The position numbers and the translations under genes were made by a program. 64,000 nucleotides of DNA, taken from NCBI RefSeq assembly GCF_004331415.1, contig NZ_SJOP01000013.1:62001-126000 (forward strand), in the 5' to 3' direction. The notes below the pieces were generated by a model. The model was given only the letters and a program-made list of their open reading frames with translations, was not told where the DNA came from and ran no database searches. This stretch comes from Kosakonia quasisacchari (GTDB lineage Bacteria > Pseudomonadota > Gammaproteobacteria > Enterobacterales > Enterobacteriaceae). This document shows positions 42,916 to 51,833 of this stretch, piece after piece. Numbering within the stretch: the stretch's first letter is position 1; the number at the start of each line of letters is the position of its first letter.

Positions 42916-42947
42916 ACTAACTCTCTCTTTATTAAGTCGGCGACGAG

Positions 42948-42953
42948 ATACTA
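42948..42953 (-). promoter_or_regulatory. -10 element of an FNR-dependent focA promoter
   Basis: Minus-strand TAGTAT, centred 32 bases from the FNR site centre, the geometry of a class II FNR promoter; predicted start near 42941. Corresponds to E. coli pfl promoter P6 by position. Confidence 0.5.
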
Positions 42954-42975
42954 ACAAAGCATTATAGAAGAGAAT

Positions 42976-42989
42976 TTGATATGGATCAT
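42976..42989. promoter_or_regulatory. FNR binding site upstream of focA
   Basis: TTGAT-ATGG-ATCAT matches TTGAT-N4-ATCAA in 9 of 10 positions, 61 bases upstream of the focA start. FNR is the known anaerobic activator of focA-pflB in E. coli. Confidence 0.75.
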
Positions 42990-43246
42990 ATCTCGCCTGG
43001 CTTATAGGACCGCAAAGAGCGTGGTTTTTCTACGAATGCGGAGTAACTTGTTGATTATCAAAATAAAAATAAATTTTAAAAATTGCAAAATGAGTTGAAA
43101 TTTTTTATGTGACCTCCCAAAAATCAGTTAATTAAAATGGAGTAATTGCCATAAGAAGTAACATTATTCGTTGGAGTGGATAATTATATTTACCCATATT
43201 TAACTTTAATATTACATATGGCTGTCATCGCCCAAAAATAAATAAA

Positions 43247-43269
43247 ACGGGGCAATGAAATTGCCCCGT
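43247..43269 (-). terminator. Terminator of ycaO
   Basis: ACGGGGCAAT-gaa-ATTGCCCCGT, perfect 10-bp stem; on the minus strand TTTATTTATTTTT follows. Confidence 0.85.
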
Positions 43270-43320
43270 AATATAGCGTAGACCACGCATTAAGCCTACA
43301 TATTGTCGTACTACTTGTCG

Positions 43321-45081
43321 CTATTTCGACCAGAATGCTCGTTTGGCTCGTTGTAATTTTTCGTAAGCCGCTAACAGCGACTGATGCGCCGGGAATGCCT
43401 GCAAGGAACCGTCTGCCGGTTGCAGATCATAGAACGGCTCTTCGCCGCTCAATGCGGCGCTGGCGGCTTCAACTGCTTGCGCACCATACATACGTACGAA
43501 TGCATTCAGATATTGCAGCGGCTCGCGTTCTTCTTCCTGTGCCAGTAACAATAATGTCTGCAGGCAGCGGTAGTAATTTGCCCGTTCGGCGCTAAAGATC
43601 GAGGCGTTGAATTCCATCGTCCATTCAGTCCAGGCTAATGCCTGATCCAAATCGCCGCCTGCCAGCGCCAACATCGCTTTTAGTTCGCCAATGCGCAGCG
43701 TGTACCAGCCATTGTCTTTGCCGGTCGCCAGCCCCAACAGTTCGCGAACGCGGGTGAAGTCATCATGACCTTCGTCATCAAGCTGCGCGATAAGGTTGAG
43801 GTATTCCTCTTTTTCCCATTCACTGCCTGGCAAAGAGAGGATGGTTTCGCGCAAATGGCTGCCCATGGTGTTGTTCGCCAGCCACAGATCTTCCGCCGGA
43901 TAAATATCGGACATACCTGGTACCAGAATACGGCAGGCGTAAACGCCCAGATGCTCATAATCGGCAATATAGACTTCTTTATCTTCTGCCTTAAAGATAG
44001 CCATGAGTGTGGCGAACTCTTCTTCAGTCGTACCTGCGAAGCTCCAGTCAACAAACGGATAATCTGCATCCTGCTTGAACAGATCCCAGGAGATCAAACC
44101 GCTGGAGTCGATAAAGTGCGTCTCGAGGTTGGCATGTTCAGCCACTTCTTCATCATCAAAGGTTGGCGGTGTGAAAACATCCAGATCTTTCAACCCGCGG
44201 CCTTGCAGCAGTTCGGTAACGGTACGCTCAAGCGCCACGCCGAAATCAGGATGTGCGCCAAAAGAGGCAAAACAGGTGCCGTTGGCCGGGTTGAACAGGA
44301 CCACGCAGATAACCGGATATTTACCGCCCAGAGAACCGTCGTAAGCAAAAATCGGGAAACCTTCCGCTTCCAGTTTAGCAATTGCTTCGACAACGCCAGG
44401 ATAACGCGCCAGCACCTCCTGCGGGATTTCTGGCAGGCTGATGCTCTCGGCAATAATGCGATTCTTAATATGGCGTTCGAACACTTCTGACAGCCCCTGC
44501 ACGCGGGCTTCATTGCGCGTGTTCCCGGCGGACATGCCGTTCGAAACGTATAAGTTGCCGACAATATTCATCGGGATATAAACCGTCTGCTCATCAGACT
44601 GGCGGGTAAACGGCAGGGCGCAGATACCGCGCTCATCGTTGCCGGATTGCAGATCAACGAGCATCCCTGCAGCCAGTTCGTTCTGCGGGTCGTAGTAGGC
44701 ACGCAGACGCGCATCCAGAATGCCTTCCGGCAGGGAGTCATCTTCTGGCAGTGGGAACCATTTCTCATTCGGATAATGGACGAACGGGCTCTGTGCGATA
44801 GCATCACCCAGCCAGAAGTCAGCGAAGAAGTAGTTGGTGGAAAGACGTTCGAAATACTCGCCCAGCGCAGAGGCCAGTGCGGCTTTTTTGGTCGCACCTT
44901 TGCCGTTGGTGAAGCACAGCGCGCACTCTTTATCGCGAATATGTACAGACCAGACGTTTGGCACCGGGTTCAGCCATGAGGCCTCTTCGATGTTAAAACC
45001 GAGATCGGTGAGCTTTTGCTGGAAGCGGGCGATGGAATCTTCCAGCGCGGCATCTTTGCCGGGAATAAATGTTTGAGTCAT
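43321..45081 (-). CDS. ycaO: YcaO-domain protein
   Basis: 586 residues, as in E. coli YcaO, from MTQTFIPGKDAALED; a longer open frame upstream overlaps ycaP and is rejected. The YcaO domain binds ATP and Mg and in other systems makes thiazolines/oxazolines or thioamides on peptides. Typical ATP-binding stretches: FTNGKGATKKAALASALGEYFERLS and AGNTRNEARVQGLSEVFERHI. The C-terminal part is TPR-like and lacks the PxPxP tail of azoline cyclodehydratases. E. coli YcaO supports RimO-dependent methylthiolation of ribosomal protein S12; no peptide substrate or partner is nearby. Stands alone between focA and divergent ycaP. Confidence 0.95.
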   Translation of the reverse strand: MTQTFIPGKDAALEDSIARFQQKLTDLGFNIEEASWLNPVPNVWSVHIRDKECALCFTNGKGATKKAALASALGEYFERLSTNYFFADFWLGDAIAQSPFVHYPNEKWFPLPEDDSLPEGILDARLRAYYDPQNELAAGMLVDLQSGNDERGICALPFTRQSDEQTVYIPMNIVGNLYVSNGMSAGNTRNEARVQGLSEVFERHIKNRIIAESISLPEIPQEVLARYPGVVEAIAKLEAEGFPIFAYDGSLGGKYPVICVVLFNPANGTCFASFGAHPDFGVALERTVTELLQGRGLKDLDVFTPPTFDDEEVAEHANLETHFIDSSGLISWDLFKQDADYPFVDWSFAGTTEEEFATLMAIFKAEDKEVYIADYEHLGVYACRILVPGMSDIYPAEDLWLANNTMGSHLRETILSLPGSEWEKEEYLNLIAQLDDEGHDDFTRVRELLGLATGKDNGWYTLRIGELKAMLALAGGDLDQALAWTEWTMEFNASIFSAERANYYRCLQTLLLLAQEEEREPLQYLNAFVRMYGAQAVEAASAALSGEEPFYDLQPADGSLQAFPAHQSLLAAYEKLQRAKRAFWSK

Positions 45082-45218
45082 GGCGGTCACTTTTTTCGTA
45101 CGTAAAGCGCGCAATGATACGGGTTTTGCGTGACTGACGCTATCTTCCACATCTGACCGACGAAAATAAAAGTTCTGGCTATGATTAAGAAAAATAACGA
45201 ACTGTTCAGGCATAAAAA

Positions 45219-45911
45219 ATGAAAGCGTTTGATCTGCACCGTATGGCGCTCGACAAGGTCCCTCTTGATTTTCTCGGGGAAGTCGCACTGCGTAGTGTCT
45301 ATACCTTTGTTTTGGTCTTTTTATTTCTCAAAATCACCGGGCGACGCGGCGTACGCCAAATGTCCCTATTTGAGGTGCTGATAATCCTGACATTGGGATC
45401 GGCCGCCGGGGATGTCGCTTTCTACGACGATGTTCCCATGCTGCCGGTGCTGGTGGTTTTTATCACTTTAGCGTTGCTCTATCGGTTTGTGATGTGGCTG
45501 ATGTCGCACAGCGAAAAGCTGGAAGATTTGCTGGAAGGCAAACCGGTTGTCATCGTTGAAAATGGTGAACTGGCGTGGGAAAAGGTGCATGCGGCAAACA
45601 TGACCGAGTTCGAGTTCTTTATGGAGCTACGTTTAAGTGGCGTGGAACAACTCGGACAGATTCGTCTGGCAATAATGGAAACCAACGGTCAAATCAGCGT
45701 TTACTACTTCCCGGACGATGAGGTGAAACCTGGGTTGTGTATTTTGCCTGAAGGTTGCAGTGAGCGTTTCACGACGGTTCCCGAAACGGGAGATTATGTT
45801 TGTGTCCGTTGCAGTAAAATTGTCGCCATGCAAAAAGGGGAAAAACAATCTTGCCCGCGTTGTGCAAATCCGGAATGGTCGAAGGCAAGCCGGGCCGTTC
45901 GCGTGACATAA
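45219..45911 (+). CDS. ycaP: YcaP, DUF421 inner-membrane protein
   Basis: 230 residues, as in E. coli. Three N-terminal membrane helices (about 20-40, 48-66, 72-92) include the conserved GRRGVRQMSLFEVLIILTLGSAAGD. The cytoplasmic C-terminal part holds the DUF421 domain (LEGKPVVIVENGEL ... MTEFEFFMELR) and a zinc-ribbon-like tail with CVRCS and CPRC. Function unknown. Divergent from ycaO and upstream of serC, as in E. coli. Confidence 0.93.
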   Translation: MKAFDLHRMALDKVPLDFLGEVALRSVYTFVLVFLFLKITGRRGVRQMSLFEVLIILTLGSAAGDVAFYDDVPMLPVLVVFITLALLYRFVMWLMSHSEKLEDLLEGKPVVIVENGELAWEKVHAANMTEFEFFMELRLSGVEQLGQIRLAIMETNGQISVYYFPDDEVKPGLCILPEGCSERFTTVPETGDYVCVRCSKIVAMQKGEKQSCPRCANPEWSKASRAVRVT

Positions 45912-46073
45912 CAGCGTTTTTATCGGGTCTGCAGTGGGCAAACAAAACTTTCTGCTATGTGAGTTAGCGCACATCCTGGCGATGTCGCCCATTACCCGTT
46001 GCGGCGCGTAGCGCTGAATGATAAAACCGATGTCACAGGAATAACTTATTGCTTTATAGCGTGGTGAGGGGAA

Positions 46074-47159
46074 ATGACTCAGGTCTTTAATTTTAGTTCT
46101 GGCCCGGCAGTATTACCGGCGGATGTGCTCAAACAAGCGCAACAAGAATTGTGCGACTGGCAAGGCCTTGGCACGTCGGTGATGGAAATTAGCCATCGTG
46201 GTAAAGAATTTATCCACGTGGCGGAAGAAGCAGAAAAGGATTTTCGCGACCTGCTGAATATTCCCTCTAACTATAAGGTTCTGTTCTGTCACGGCGGCGG
46301 TCGCGGCCAGTTTGCGGGCGTTCCGCTGAACTTGCTGGGCGATAAAACCACCGCAGATTACGTTGATGCGGGCTACTGGGCAGCGAGCGCGGTAAAAGAA
46401 GCGAAAAAATACTGCTCACCGAACGTTATTGACGCCAAAACCACTGTTGATGGTTTGCGCACGGTGAAACCGATGCGTGACTGGCAACTGAGTGATAATG
46501 CGGCCTATCTGCACTACTGTCCAAACGAAACGATTGATGGTATCGCGATCGATGAAACGCCGGACTTCGGTGACGTGGTTGTTGCTGCTGACTTCTCCTC
46601 GACTATTCTCTCTCGCCAGATTGACGTAAGCCGCTTTGGTGTGATTTACGCAGGTGCACAGAAAAATATTGGCCCGGCGGGTTTGACGCTGGTGATTGTG
46701 CGCGACGATCTGTTGGGTAAAGCGCATCAGGCTTGCCCGTCGATCCTTGACTATTCCGTGCTGAACGAAAACGACTCGATGTTTAACACGCCGCCGACCT
46801 TCGCCTGGTATCTCTCTGGGCTGGTGTTTAAGTGGCTGAAAAAACAGGGTGGTGTGGCGGCAATGGACGAAATCAACCAGCAAAAAGCTGACCTGTTGTA
46901 CGGCGTGATCGACAACAGCGATTTCTACCGCAACGATGTGGCGAAAGCGAACCGTTCGCGCATGAATGTGCCGTTCCAACTGGCGGACAGCGCGCTCGAT
47001 AAAGTCTTCCTTGAAGAGTCGTTTGCTGCGGGCCTGCATGCGCTGAAAGGGCACCGTGTTGTCGGCGGGATGCGCGCCTCTATCTATAATGCGATGCCGC
47101 TGGCTGGCGTGCAGGCGCTCACTGACTTTATGGTCGATTTCGAACGCCGCCACGGTTAA
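46074..47159 (+). CDS. serC: Phosphoserine / phosphohydroxythreonine aminotransferase
   Basis: 361 residues (E. coli 362). PLP enzyme of serine synthesis (3-phosphohydroxypyruvate to phosphoserine) and pyridoxine synthesis. The PLP lysine lies in [29 protein letters not shown] binds cofactor phosphate. Begins [15 protein letters not shown] after GTGAGGGG. First gene of the serC-aroA operon, which joins serine, pyridoxine and chorismate supply (enterobactin needs both serine and chorismate). In E. coli the operon is affected by Lrp and cAMP-CRP. Confidence 0.98.
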   Translation: MTQVFNFSSGPAVLPADVLKQAQQELCDWQGLGTSVMEISHRGKEFIHVAEEAEKDFRDLLNIPSNYKVLFCHGGGRGQFAGVPLNLLGDKTTADYVDAGYWAASAVKEAKKYCSPNVIDAKTTVDGLRTVKPMRDWQLSDNAAYLHYCPNETIDGIAIDETPDFGDVVVAADFSSTILSRQIDVSRFGVIYAGAQKNIGPAGLTLVIVRDDLLGKAHQACPSILDYSVLNENDSMFNTPPTFAWYLSGLVFKWLKKQGGVAAMDEINQQKADLLYGVIDNSDFYRNDVAKANRSRMNVPFQLADSALDKVFLEESFAAGLHALKGHRVVGGMRASIYNAMPLAGVQALTDFMVDFERRHG

Positions 47160-47177
47160 TCACACTGTTTTGACGTA

Positions 47178-47206
47178 CCCCCGTAGTTTGACTGCAGGGG
47201 GTTTAT
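47178..47206 (+). terminator. Attenuator-like hairpin between serC and aroA
   Basis: CCCCCGTAG-tttga-CTGC-A-GGGGG followed by TTTATT. A 9-pair stem with one bulged A, within the 71-base serC-aroA gap. Likely reduces aroA relative to serC, as described for E. coli. Confidence 0.65.
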
Positions 47207-47230
47207 TCTGTTTGTAGAGAGTGAAGTTTC

Positions 47231-48514
47231 ATGGAATCCCTGACGTTACAACCCATCGCGCGAGTAGATGGCACCATCAATTTGCCTGGTTCAAAGAGTG
47301 TCTCCAACCGCGCCTTGTTGCTGGCTGCATTTGCTCGTGGCACGACTGTCCTGACTAACCTGCTCGACAGTGATGATGTGCGCCACATGCTCAATGCCCT
47401 CAGCGCGCTGGGGGTTCATTACACGTTGTCTGCCGATCGTACCCGGTGTGAAGTGGCGGGAGTTGGTGGTCCGCTGCACTCAGCAGAAAAACTGGAACTG
47501 TTTCTGGGTAACGCAGGAACCGCGATGCGTCCGTTGGCCGCTGCACTGTGCCTTGGCGAGAACGATATTGTGCTAACTGGCGAGCCGCGTATGAAAGAGC
47601 GCCCGATTGGTCATCTGGTCGAAGCGCTTCGTCAGGGCGGGGCAAGGATTGATTACCTCGAGCAGGAAAATTATCCGCCGCTGCATTTGCGCGGTGGTTT
47701 TACTGGCGGTGACGTGAGCGTCGACGGCAGCGTTTCCAGCCAGTTCTTAACCGCATTGTTGATGACAGCCCCGTTGGCACCCAACGACACGGTTATCACT
47801 ATCAAAGGTGACCTGGTATCCAAACCGTATATTGATATCACGCTGCATCTGATGAAGACATTCGGTATTGAGGTTGAAAACCAGCAATATCAACGCTTTG
47901 TCGTGCGTGGTGCGCAGCAATACCAGTCGCCGGGCCATTATCTGGTCGAAGGCGATGCGTCTTCTGCTTCTTATTTCCTCGCGGCCGGCGCAATTAAAGG
48001 CGGCACGGTGAAAGTGACCGGTATAGGCCGTAACAGCGTGCAGGGCGATATTCGTTTTGCCGATGTGCTGGAAAAAATGGGCGCGACTGTTGTCTGGGGC
48101 GATGATTATATTGCCTGCACTCGTGGTGAATTGAACGCAATCGATATGGATATGAACCATATTCCCGATGCGGCAATGACCATCGCGACGGCAGCGCTGT
48201 TTGCCAAAGGAACGACCACTCTACGCAACATCTATAACTGGCGCGTAAAAGAGACCGATCGCTTATTTGCGATGGCGACGGAGCTGCGTAAAGTCGGGGC
48301 CGAAGTGGAAGAGGGCGAAGACTATATCCGCGTGACACCGCCAGCCAAACTGCAGCTTGCGGAAATCGGGACTTATAACGATCATCGTATGGCGATGTGC
48401 TTCTCGCTGGTGGCGCTGTCTGATACGCCGGTCACCATTCTTGATCCGAAATGTACAGCGAAGACCTTCCCGGACTATTTCGAGCAATTAGCCCATATTA
48501 GTACGCTGGCATAA
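47231..48514 (+). CDS. aroA: 5-enolpyruvylshikimate-3-phosphate synthase
   Basis: 427 residues, as in E. coli. Sixth step of the shikimate pathway: shikimate-3-phosphate plus PEP gives EPSP; the target of glyphosate. Substrate-binding sequences: [18 protein letters not shown] (K22 region), [18 protein letters not shown] (the glycine G96 and P101 region, with wild-type G and P), EPRMKERPI, and [13 protein letters not shown] near the C-terminus. Glyphosate-sensitive class I type by these residues. Second gene of the serC operon. Confidence 0.98.
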   Translation: MESLTLQPIARVDGTINLPGSKSVSNRALLLAAFARGTTVLTNLLDSDDVRHMLNALSALGVHYTLSADRTRCEVAGVGGPLHSAEKLELFLGNAGTAMRPLAAALCLGENDIVLTGEPRMKERPIGHLVEALRQGGARIDYLEQENYPPLHLRGGFTGGDVSVDGSVSSQFLTALLMTAPLAPNDTVITIKGDLVSKPYIDITLHLMKTFGIEVENQQYQRFVVRGAQQYQSPGHYLVEGDASSASYFLAAGAIKGGTVKVTGIGRNSVQGDIRFADVLEKMGATVVWGDDYIACTRGELNAIDMDMNHIPDAAMTIATAALFAKGTTTLRNIYNWRVKETDRLFAMATELRKVGAEVEEGEDYIRVTPPAKLQLAEIGTYNDHRMAMCFSLVALSDTPVTILDPKCTAKTFPDYFEQLAHISTLA

Positions 48515-48515
48515 C

Positions 48516-48548
48516 CCCGCTCTTGCGGGCTGGTGTAAATCAGCCCGC
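48516..48548 (+). other. Two mutually exclusive hairpins after aroA
   Basis: Hairpin A: CCCGC-tctt-GCGGG (48516-48529). Hairpin B: GCGGGCTG-gtgtaaat-CAGCCCGC (48525-48548). They share GCGGG, so only one can form. No T run follows B. Possibly the 3' end of serC-aroA or a stabilising structure. Confidence 0.5.
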
Positions 48549-48678
48549 TCCCCGCGCAATTATTCTACACTCAGCTGCATCCTCTTCGGTTATTCGCACG
48601 CAACAGTAACGGTTGTGGACATTGGCGCGTATAATGCGCGCGGTTATGTAACGATATGCCTTGATTAAGGAGAGAAAG

Positions 48679-49362
48679 ATGACGGCAATTGCCCCGGTAA
48701 TCACCATTGATGGGCCAAGCGGCGCGGGTAAAGGCACGCTTTGCAAGGCAATGGCGGAAGCGTTGCAATGGCATCTGTTGGACTCAGGCGCAATTTATCG
48801 TGTTCTGGCGCTCGCCGCGCTGCATCACCATGTCGATGTTTCTTCCGAAGATGTTTTGGTTCCGCTGGCAGCGCACCTGGATGTGCGTTTTGTCTCAACA
48901 AATGGTCATCTGGAAGTCATTCTGGAAGGCGAAGATGTCAGCAGCGAAATCCGTACTCAGGACGTAGCGAATGCGGCCTCGCAGATTGCGGCTTTTCCGC
49001 GAGTGCGGGAAGCGTTATTACGCCGCCAACGCGCATTCCGTGACGCGCCGGGTCTTATCGCCGACGGGCGCGATATGGGCACCGTGGTTTTTCCGGATGC
49101 GCCGGTAAAAATTTTTCTTGACGCCTCTTCTGAAGAGCGTGCGCATCGGCGCATGCTACAGTTGCAGGAGAAGGGCTTTAGTGTTAACTTTGAACGCCTT
49201 TTGTCCGAGATAAAGGAACGTGACGATCGCGATCGAAATCGTCCTGTTGCACCGCTGGTTCCCGCTGCCGATGCTCTAGTACTGGATTCAACCAGTTTAA
49301 GTATTGAGCAAGTGATTGAGAAAGCGCTACAATATGCTCGCCAAAAATTGGCTCTCGCGTAA
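48679..49362 (+). CDS. cmk: Cytidylate kinase
   Basis: 227 residues, as in E. coli, beginning [20 protein letters not shown] with P-loop at residues 12-20. Phosphorylates CMP and dCMP. Contains the CMP-specific insert and [13 protein letters not shown], then the LID arginines in [18 protein letters not shown] lies upstream of the ATG. A candidate -10 TATAAT (48630-48635) lies ahead without a good -35. It leads into rpsA, and in E. coli rpsA promoters lie within and before cmk. The ycaL gene found upstream in E. coli is missing. Confidence 0.97.
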   Translation: MTAIAPVITIDGPSGAGKGTLCKAMAEALQWHLLDSGAIYRVLALAALHHHVDVSSEDVLVPLAAHLDVRFVSTNGHLEVILEGEDVSSEIRTQDVANAASQIAAFPRVREALLRRQRAFRDAPGLIADGRDMGTVVFPDAPVKIFLDASSEERAHRRMLQLQEKGFSVNFERLLSEIKERDDRDRNRPVAPLVPAADALVLDSTSLSIEQVIEKALQYARQKLALA

Positions 49363-49475
49363 GCGACCGAATTCGTAGTACCTGCTGCAATGGAATGTGA
49401 GCAGGCATGTGAAACAACCCCATCCGGCATGAAGCCAGGTGGACGTTAAATTGAAGAATCCTGAAGATTATCAAT

Positions 49476-51149
49476 ATGACTGAATCTTTTGCTCAACTCT
49501 TTGAAGAGTCCCTGAAAGAAATCGAAACCCGCCCGGGTTCTATCGTTCGTGGTGTTGTTGTTGCTATCGACAAAGACGTAGTTCTGGTTGACGCCGGTCT
49601 GAAATCTGAGTCCGCCATTCCGGCAGAGCAGTTCAAAAACGCCCAGGGCGAGCTGGAAATCCAGGTTGGTGACGAAGTTGACGTTGCTCTGGATGCAGTA
49701 GAAGACGGCTTCGGTGAAACCCTGCTGTCCCGTGAAAAAGCTAAACGTCACGAAGCTTGGATCACGCTGGAAAAAGCTTACGAAGACGCTGAAACTGTTA
49801 CCGGTGTTATCAACGGCAAAGTCAAGGGCGGCTTCACTGTTGAGCTGAACGGTATTCGCGCGTTCCTGCCGGGTTCCCTGGTAGACGTTCGTCCGGTCCG
49901 TGACACTCTGCACCTGGAAGGCAAAGAGCTTGAATTCAAAGTAATCAAGCTGGACCAGAAACGTAACAACGTTGTTGTTTCACGTCGTGCGGTTATCGAA
50001 TCCGAAAACAGCGCAGAGCGCGATCAGCTGCTGGAAAACCTGCAGGAAGGCATGGAAGTTAAAGGTATCGTTAAGAACCTCACTGACTACGGTGCATTCG
50101 TTGATCTGGGTGGCGTTGACGGCCTGCTGCACATCACCGATATGGCATGGAAACGCGTTAAGCATCCGAGCGAAATCGTAAACGTTGGCGACGAAATCAC
50201 TGTTAAAGTGCTGAAATTCGACCGCGAACGTACTCGTGTTTCTCTGGGCCTGAAACAGCTGGGCGAAGATCCGTGGGTAGCTATCGCTAAACGTTACCCG
50301 GAAGGCACCAAGCTGACTGGCCGCGTGACCAACCTGACCGACTACGGCTGCTTCGTTGAAATCGAAGAAGGTGTTGAAGGCCTGGTTCACGTTTCCGAAA
50401 TGGATTGGACCAACAAAAACATCCACCCGTCCAAAGTTGTTAACGTTGGCGACGTAGTGGAAGTTATGGTTCTGGATATCGACGAAGAACGTCGTCGTAT
50501 CTCCCTGGGCCTGAAACAGTGCAAATCCAACCCGTGGCAGCAGTTCGCTGAAACCCACAACAAGGGTGACCGCGTTGAAGGTAAAATCAAGTCTATCACT
50601 GACTTTGGTATCTTCATCGGCCTGGACGGCGGTATTGATGGCCTGGTTCACCTGTCTGACATCTCCTGGAACGTTGCAGGCGAAGAAGCAGTTCGTGAAT
50701 ACAAAAAAGGCGACGAAATCGCAGCCGTTGTTCTGCAGGTTGACGCTGAGCGTGAGCGTATCTCTCTGGGCGTTAAACAGCTCGCAGAAGATCCGTTCAA
50801 CAACTACGTTGCACTGAATAAGAAAGGTGCAATTGTAAACGGTAAAGTGACTGCTGTTGACGCTAAAGGCGCGACCGTAGAACTGGCTGACGGCGTTGAA
50901 GGTTACCTGCGCGCTTCTGAAGCTTCCCGTGACCGCGTTGAAGACGCAACTCTGGTTCTGAATGTTGGCGACGATGTTGAAGCTAAATTCACCGGTGTTG
51001 ATCGTAAAAACCGCGTAGTTAGCCTGTCTGTTCGTGCGAAAGACGAAGCTGACGAGAAAGATGCAATCGCTTCTGTTAACAACAAACAGGAAGAAGGCAA
51101 CTTCTCTAGCGCTATGGCTGAAGCTTTCAAAGCAGCGAAAGGCGAGTAA
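49476..51149 (+). CDS. rpsA: Ribosomal protein S1
   Basis: 557 residues, as in E. coli. Six S1 (OB-fold) repeats: the first two (about 15-90 and 105-175) bind the ribosome, the next four bind mRNA; recurring signatures are [35 protein letters not shown] and [19 protein letters not shown]1 helps unwind mRNA at initiation and is also a Qbeta replicase subunit. Translation starts from a weak site (CTGAAGATTATCAAT before ATG) with no strong Shine-Dalgarno, typical of rpsA, whose folded leader is read and autoregulated by S1 itself. Codon use is the most biased in the window. Confidence 0.99.
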   Translation: MTESFAQLFEESLKEIETRPGSIVRGVVVAIDKDVVLVDAGLKSESAIPAEQFKNAQGELEIQVGDEVDVALDAVEDGFGETLLSREKAKRHEAWITLEKAYEDAETVTGVINGKVKGGFTVELNGIRAFLPGSLVDVRPVRDTLHLEGKELEFKVIKLDQKRNNVVVSRRAVIESENSAERDQLLENLQEGMEVKGIVKNLTDYGAFVDLGGVDGLLHITDMAWKRVKHPSEIVNVGDEITVKVLKFDRERTRVSLGLKQLGEDPWVAIAKRYPEGTKLTGRVTNLTDYGCFVEIEEGVEGLVHVSEMDWTNKNIHPSKVVNVGDVVEVMVLDIDEERRRISLGLKQCKSNPWQQFAETHNKGDRVEGKIKSITDFGIFIGLDGGIDGLVHLSDISWNVAGEEAVREYKKGDEIAAVVLQVDAERERISLGVKQLAEDPFNNYVALNKKGAIVNGKVTAVDAKGATVELADGVEGYLRASEASRDRVEDATLVLNVGDDVEAKFTGVDRKNRVVSLSVRAKDEADEKDAIASVNNKQEEGNFSSAMAEAFKAAKGE

Positions 51150-51225
51150 TATCAAGCGCTCTAAATTATTTACGCTGTACCAGGACGCAAGTCACACGGC
51201 TGCAGCGTGAACAATGAGGAGTTAC

Positions 51226-51254
51226 TTGACAGATTACAGGATTCGTCCTGTAAT
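51226..51254 (+). promoter_or_regulatory. Likely ihfB promoter
   Basis: TTGACA (51226-51231), 17-base spacer, TGTAAT (51249-51254): a consensus -35 with a 5 of 6 -10. Predicted start near 51261, 72 bases ahead of ihfB. The spacer and -10 are occupied by a perfect inverted repeat. Confidence 0.65.
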
Positions 51255-51255
51255 C
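51232..51255. repeat. Perfect dyad inside the ihfB promoter
   Basis: GATTACAGGA-ttcg-TCCTGTAATC: two 10-base arms, no mismatch, between the -35 and the end of the -10. It could be an operator, or, in readthrough RNA from rpsA, a stem with a UUCG loop. Confidence 0.75.
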
Positions 51256-51262
51256 AATGACA

Positions 51263-51287
51263 AAGGGCGGCTACGGCCGCCCTTGTT
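51263..51287 (+). terminator. GC-rich hairpin after rpsA, before ihfB
   Basis: AAGGGCGGC / GCCGCCCTT-like stem closing on a TACG tetraloop, followed by GTTAAAG. It may end rpsA transcripts; the T run is poor, and it would be at the very 5' end of an ihfB transcript. Confidence 0.5.
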
Positions 51288-51332
51288 AAAGCTAGTAAAG
51301 CTAATTTTGCGTTGAAGGAAACCGGAGGAATC

Positions 51333-51617
51333 ATGACCAAGTCAGAATTGATTGAAAGACTTGCAAGCCAGCAGTCGCATATTCCGGCTAAAGCTGTGGA
51401 AGATGCTGTAAAAGAGATGCTGGAGCATATGGCCTCTACTCTTGCCCAGGGCGAGCGCATTGAGATCCGCGGTTTCGGCAGTTTTTCCCTGCACTATCGT
51501 GCACCCCGCACCGGGCGTAATCCGAAAACAGGCGATAAAGTGGATTTGGAAGGAAAATACGTTCCGCACTTTAAACCGGGTAAAGAATTACGCGACCGCG
51601 CCAATATTTATGAGTAA
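51333..51617 (+). CDS. ihfB: Integration host factor beta subunit
   Basis: 94 residues, as in E. coli, from [14 protein letters not shown] with GGAGGA before the ATG. DNABII fold: helical dimer body then the beta arm [18 protein letters not shown] with the intercalating proline in RNPKTG. Pairs with IhfA to bend DNA by about 160 degrees for replication, recombination and promoter architecture; focA-pfl in this window is an IHF-controlled operon in E. coli. Follows rpsA with its own promoter. Confidence 0.98.
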   Translation: MTKSELIERLASQQSHIPAKAVEDAVKEMLEHMASTLAQGERIEIRGFGSFSLHYRAPRTGRNPKTGDKVDLEGKYVPHFKPGKELRDRANIYE

Positions 51618-51649
51618 TTTTTAGCGACACGCTAAAATTCACTTTGACG

Positions 51650-51677
51650 AAAAAAGCACCTGTGGGTGCTTTTTTTG
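51650..51677 (+). terminator. Terminator of ihfB
   Basis: AAAAAAGCACC-tgt-GGGTGCTTTTTTT, 11-bp stem and seven T, 32 bases beyond the ihfB stop. Confidence 0.92.
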
Positions 51678-51833
51678 TTTCTCTGACCTCTTCATTTCTG
51701 AAGCTTCTTCGCACAATTTTGCAGATGCCTTGTAAGTGTGTCGAAAGCAACCAGCCTGCACCGCAAAACGGCGATTACAAACAGAAAGTATTGGCGACAG
51801 CGGGCATACTCTCCACGCAACAAGGAGGTATGC

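Larger units (their letters stand above)
42916..43320. other. focA-pfl control region and ycaO 3' gap
   Basis: 405 bases with no gene. The focA-proximal part has an FNR site and a matching -10. Beyond about 43040 the DNA is very AT-rich with A and T tracts, in the place where E. coli has IHF and ArcA binding far upstream of pfl; individual sites cannot be asserted. It closes with the ycaO terminator. Confidence 0.55.

Noticed and set aside
43050..43062. TTGATTATCAA as an FNR or CRP-type site upstream of focA
   Set aside because: The half-sites are separated by one base, not four, so FNR would not bind; the sequence is simple AT-rich DNA.
45082..45288. 69-residue N-terminal extension of YcaO
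   Set aside because: It overlaps the start of divergent ycaP, and the family begins MTQTFIPGKD.
49980..51155. 391-codon open frame on the minus strand across rpsA
   Set aside because: Caused by the extreme codon bias of rpsA, which avoids stops on the other strand. No ribosome site and no protein family resemblance.
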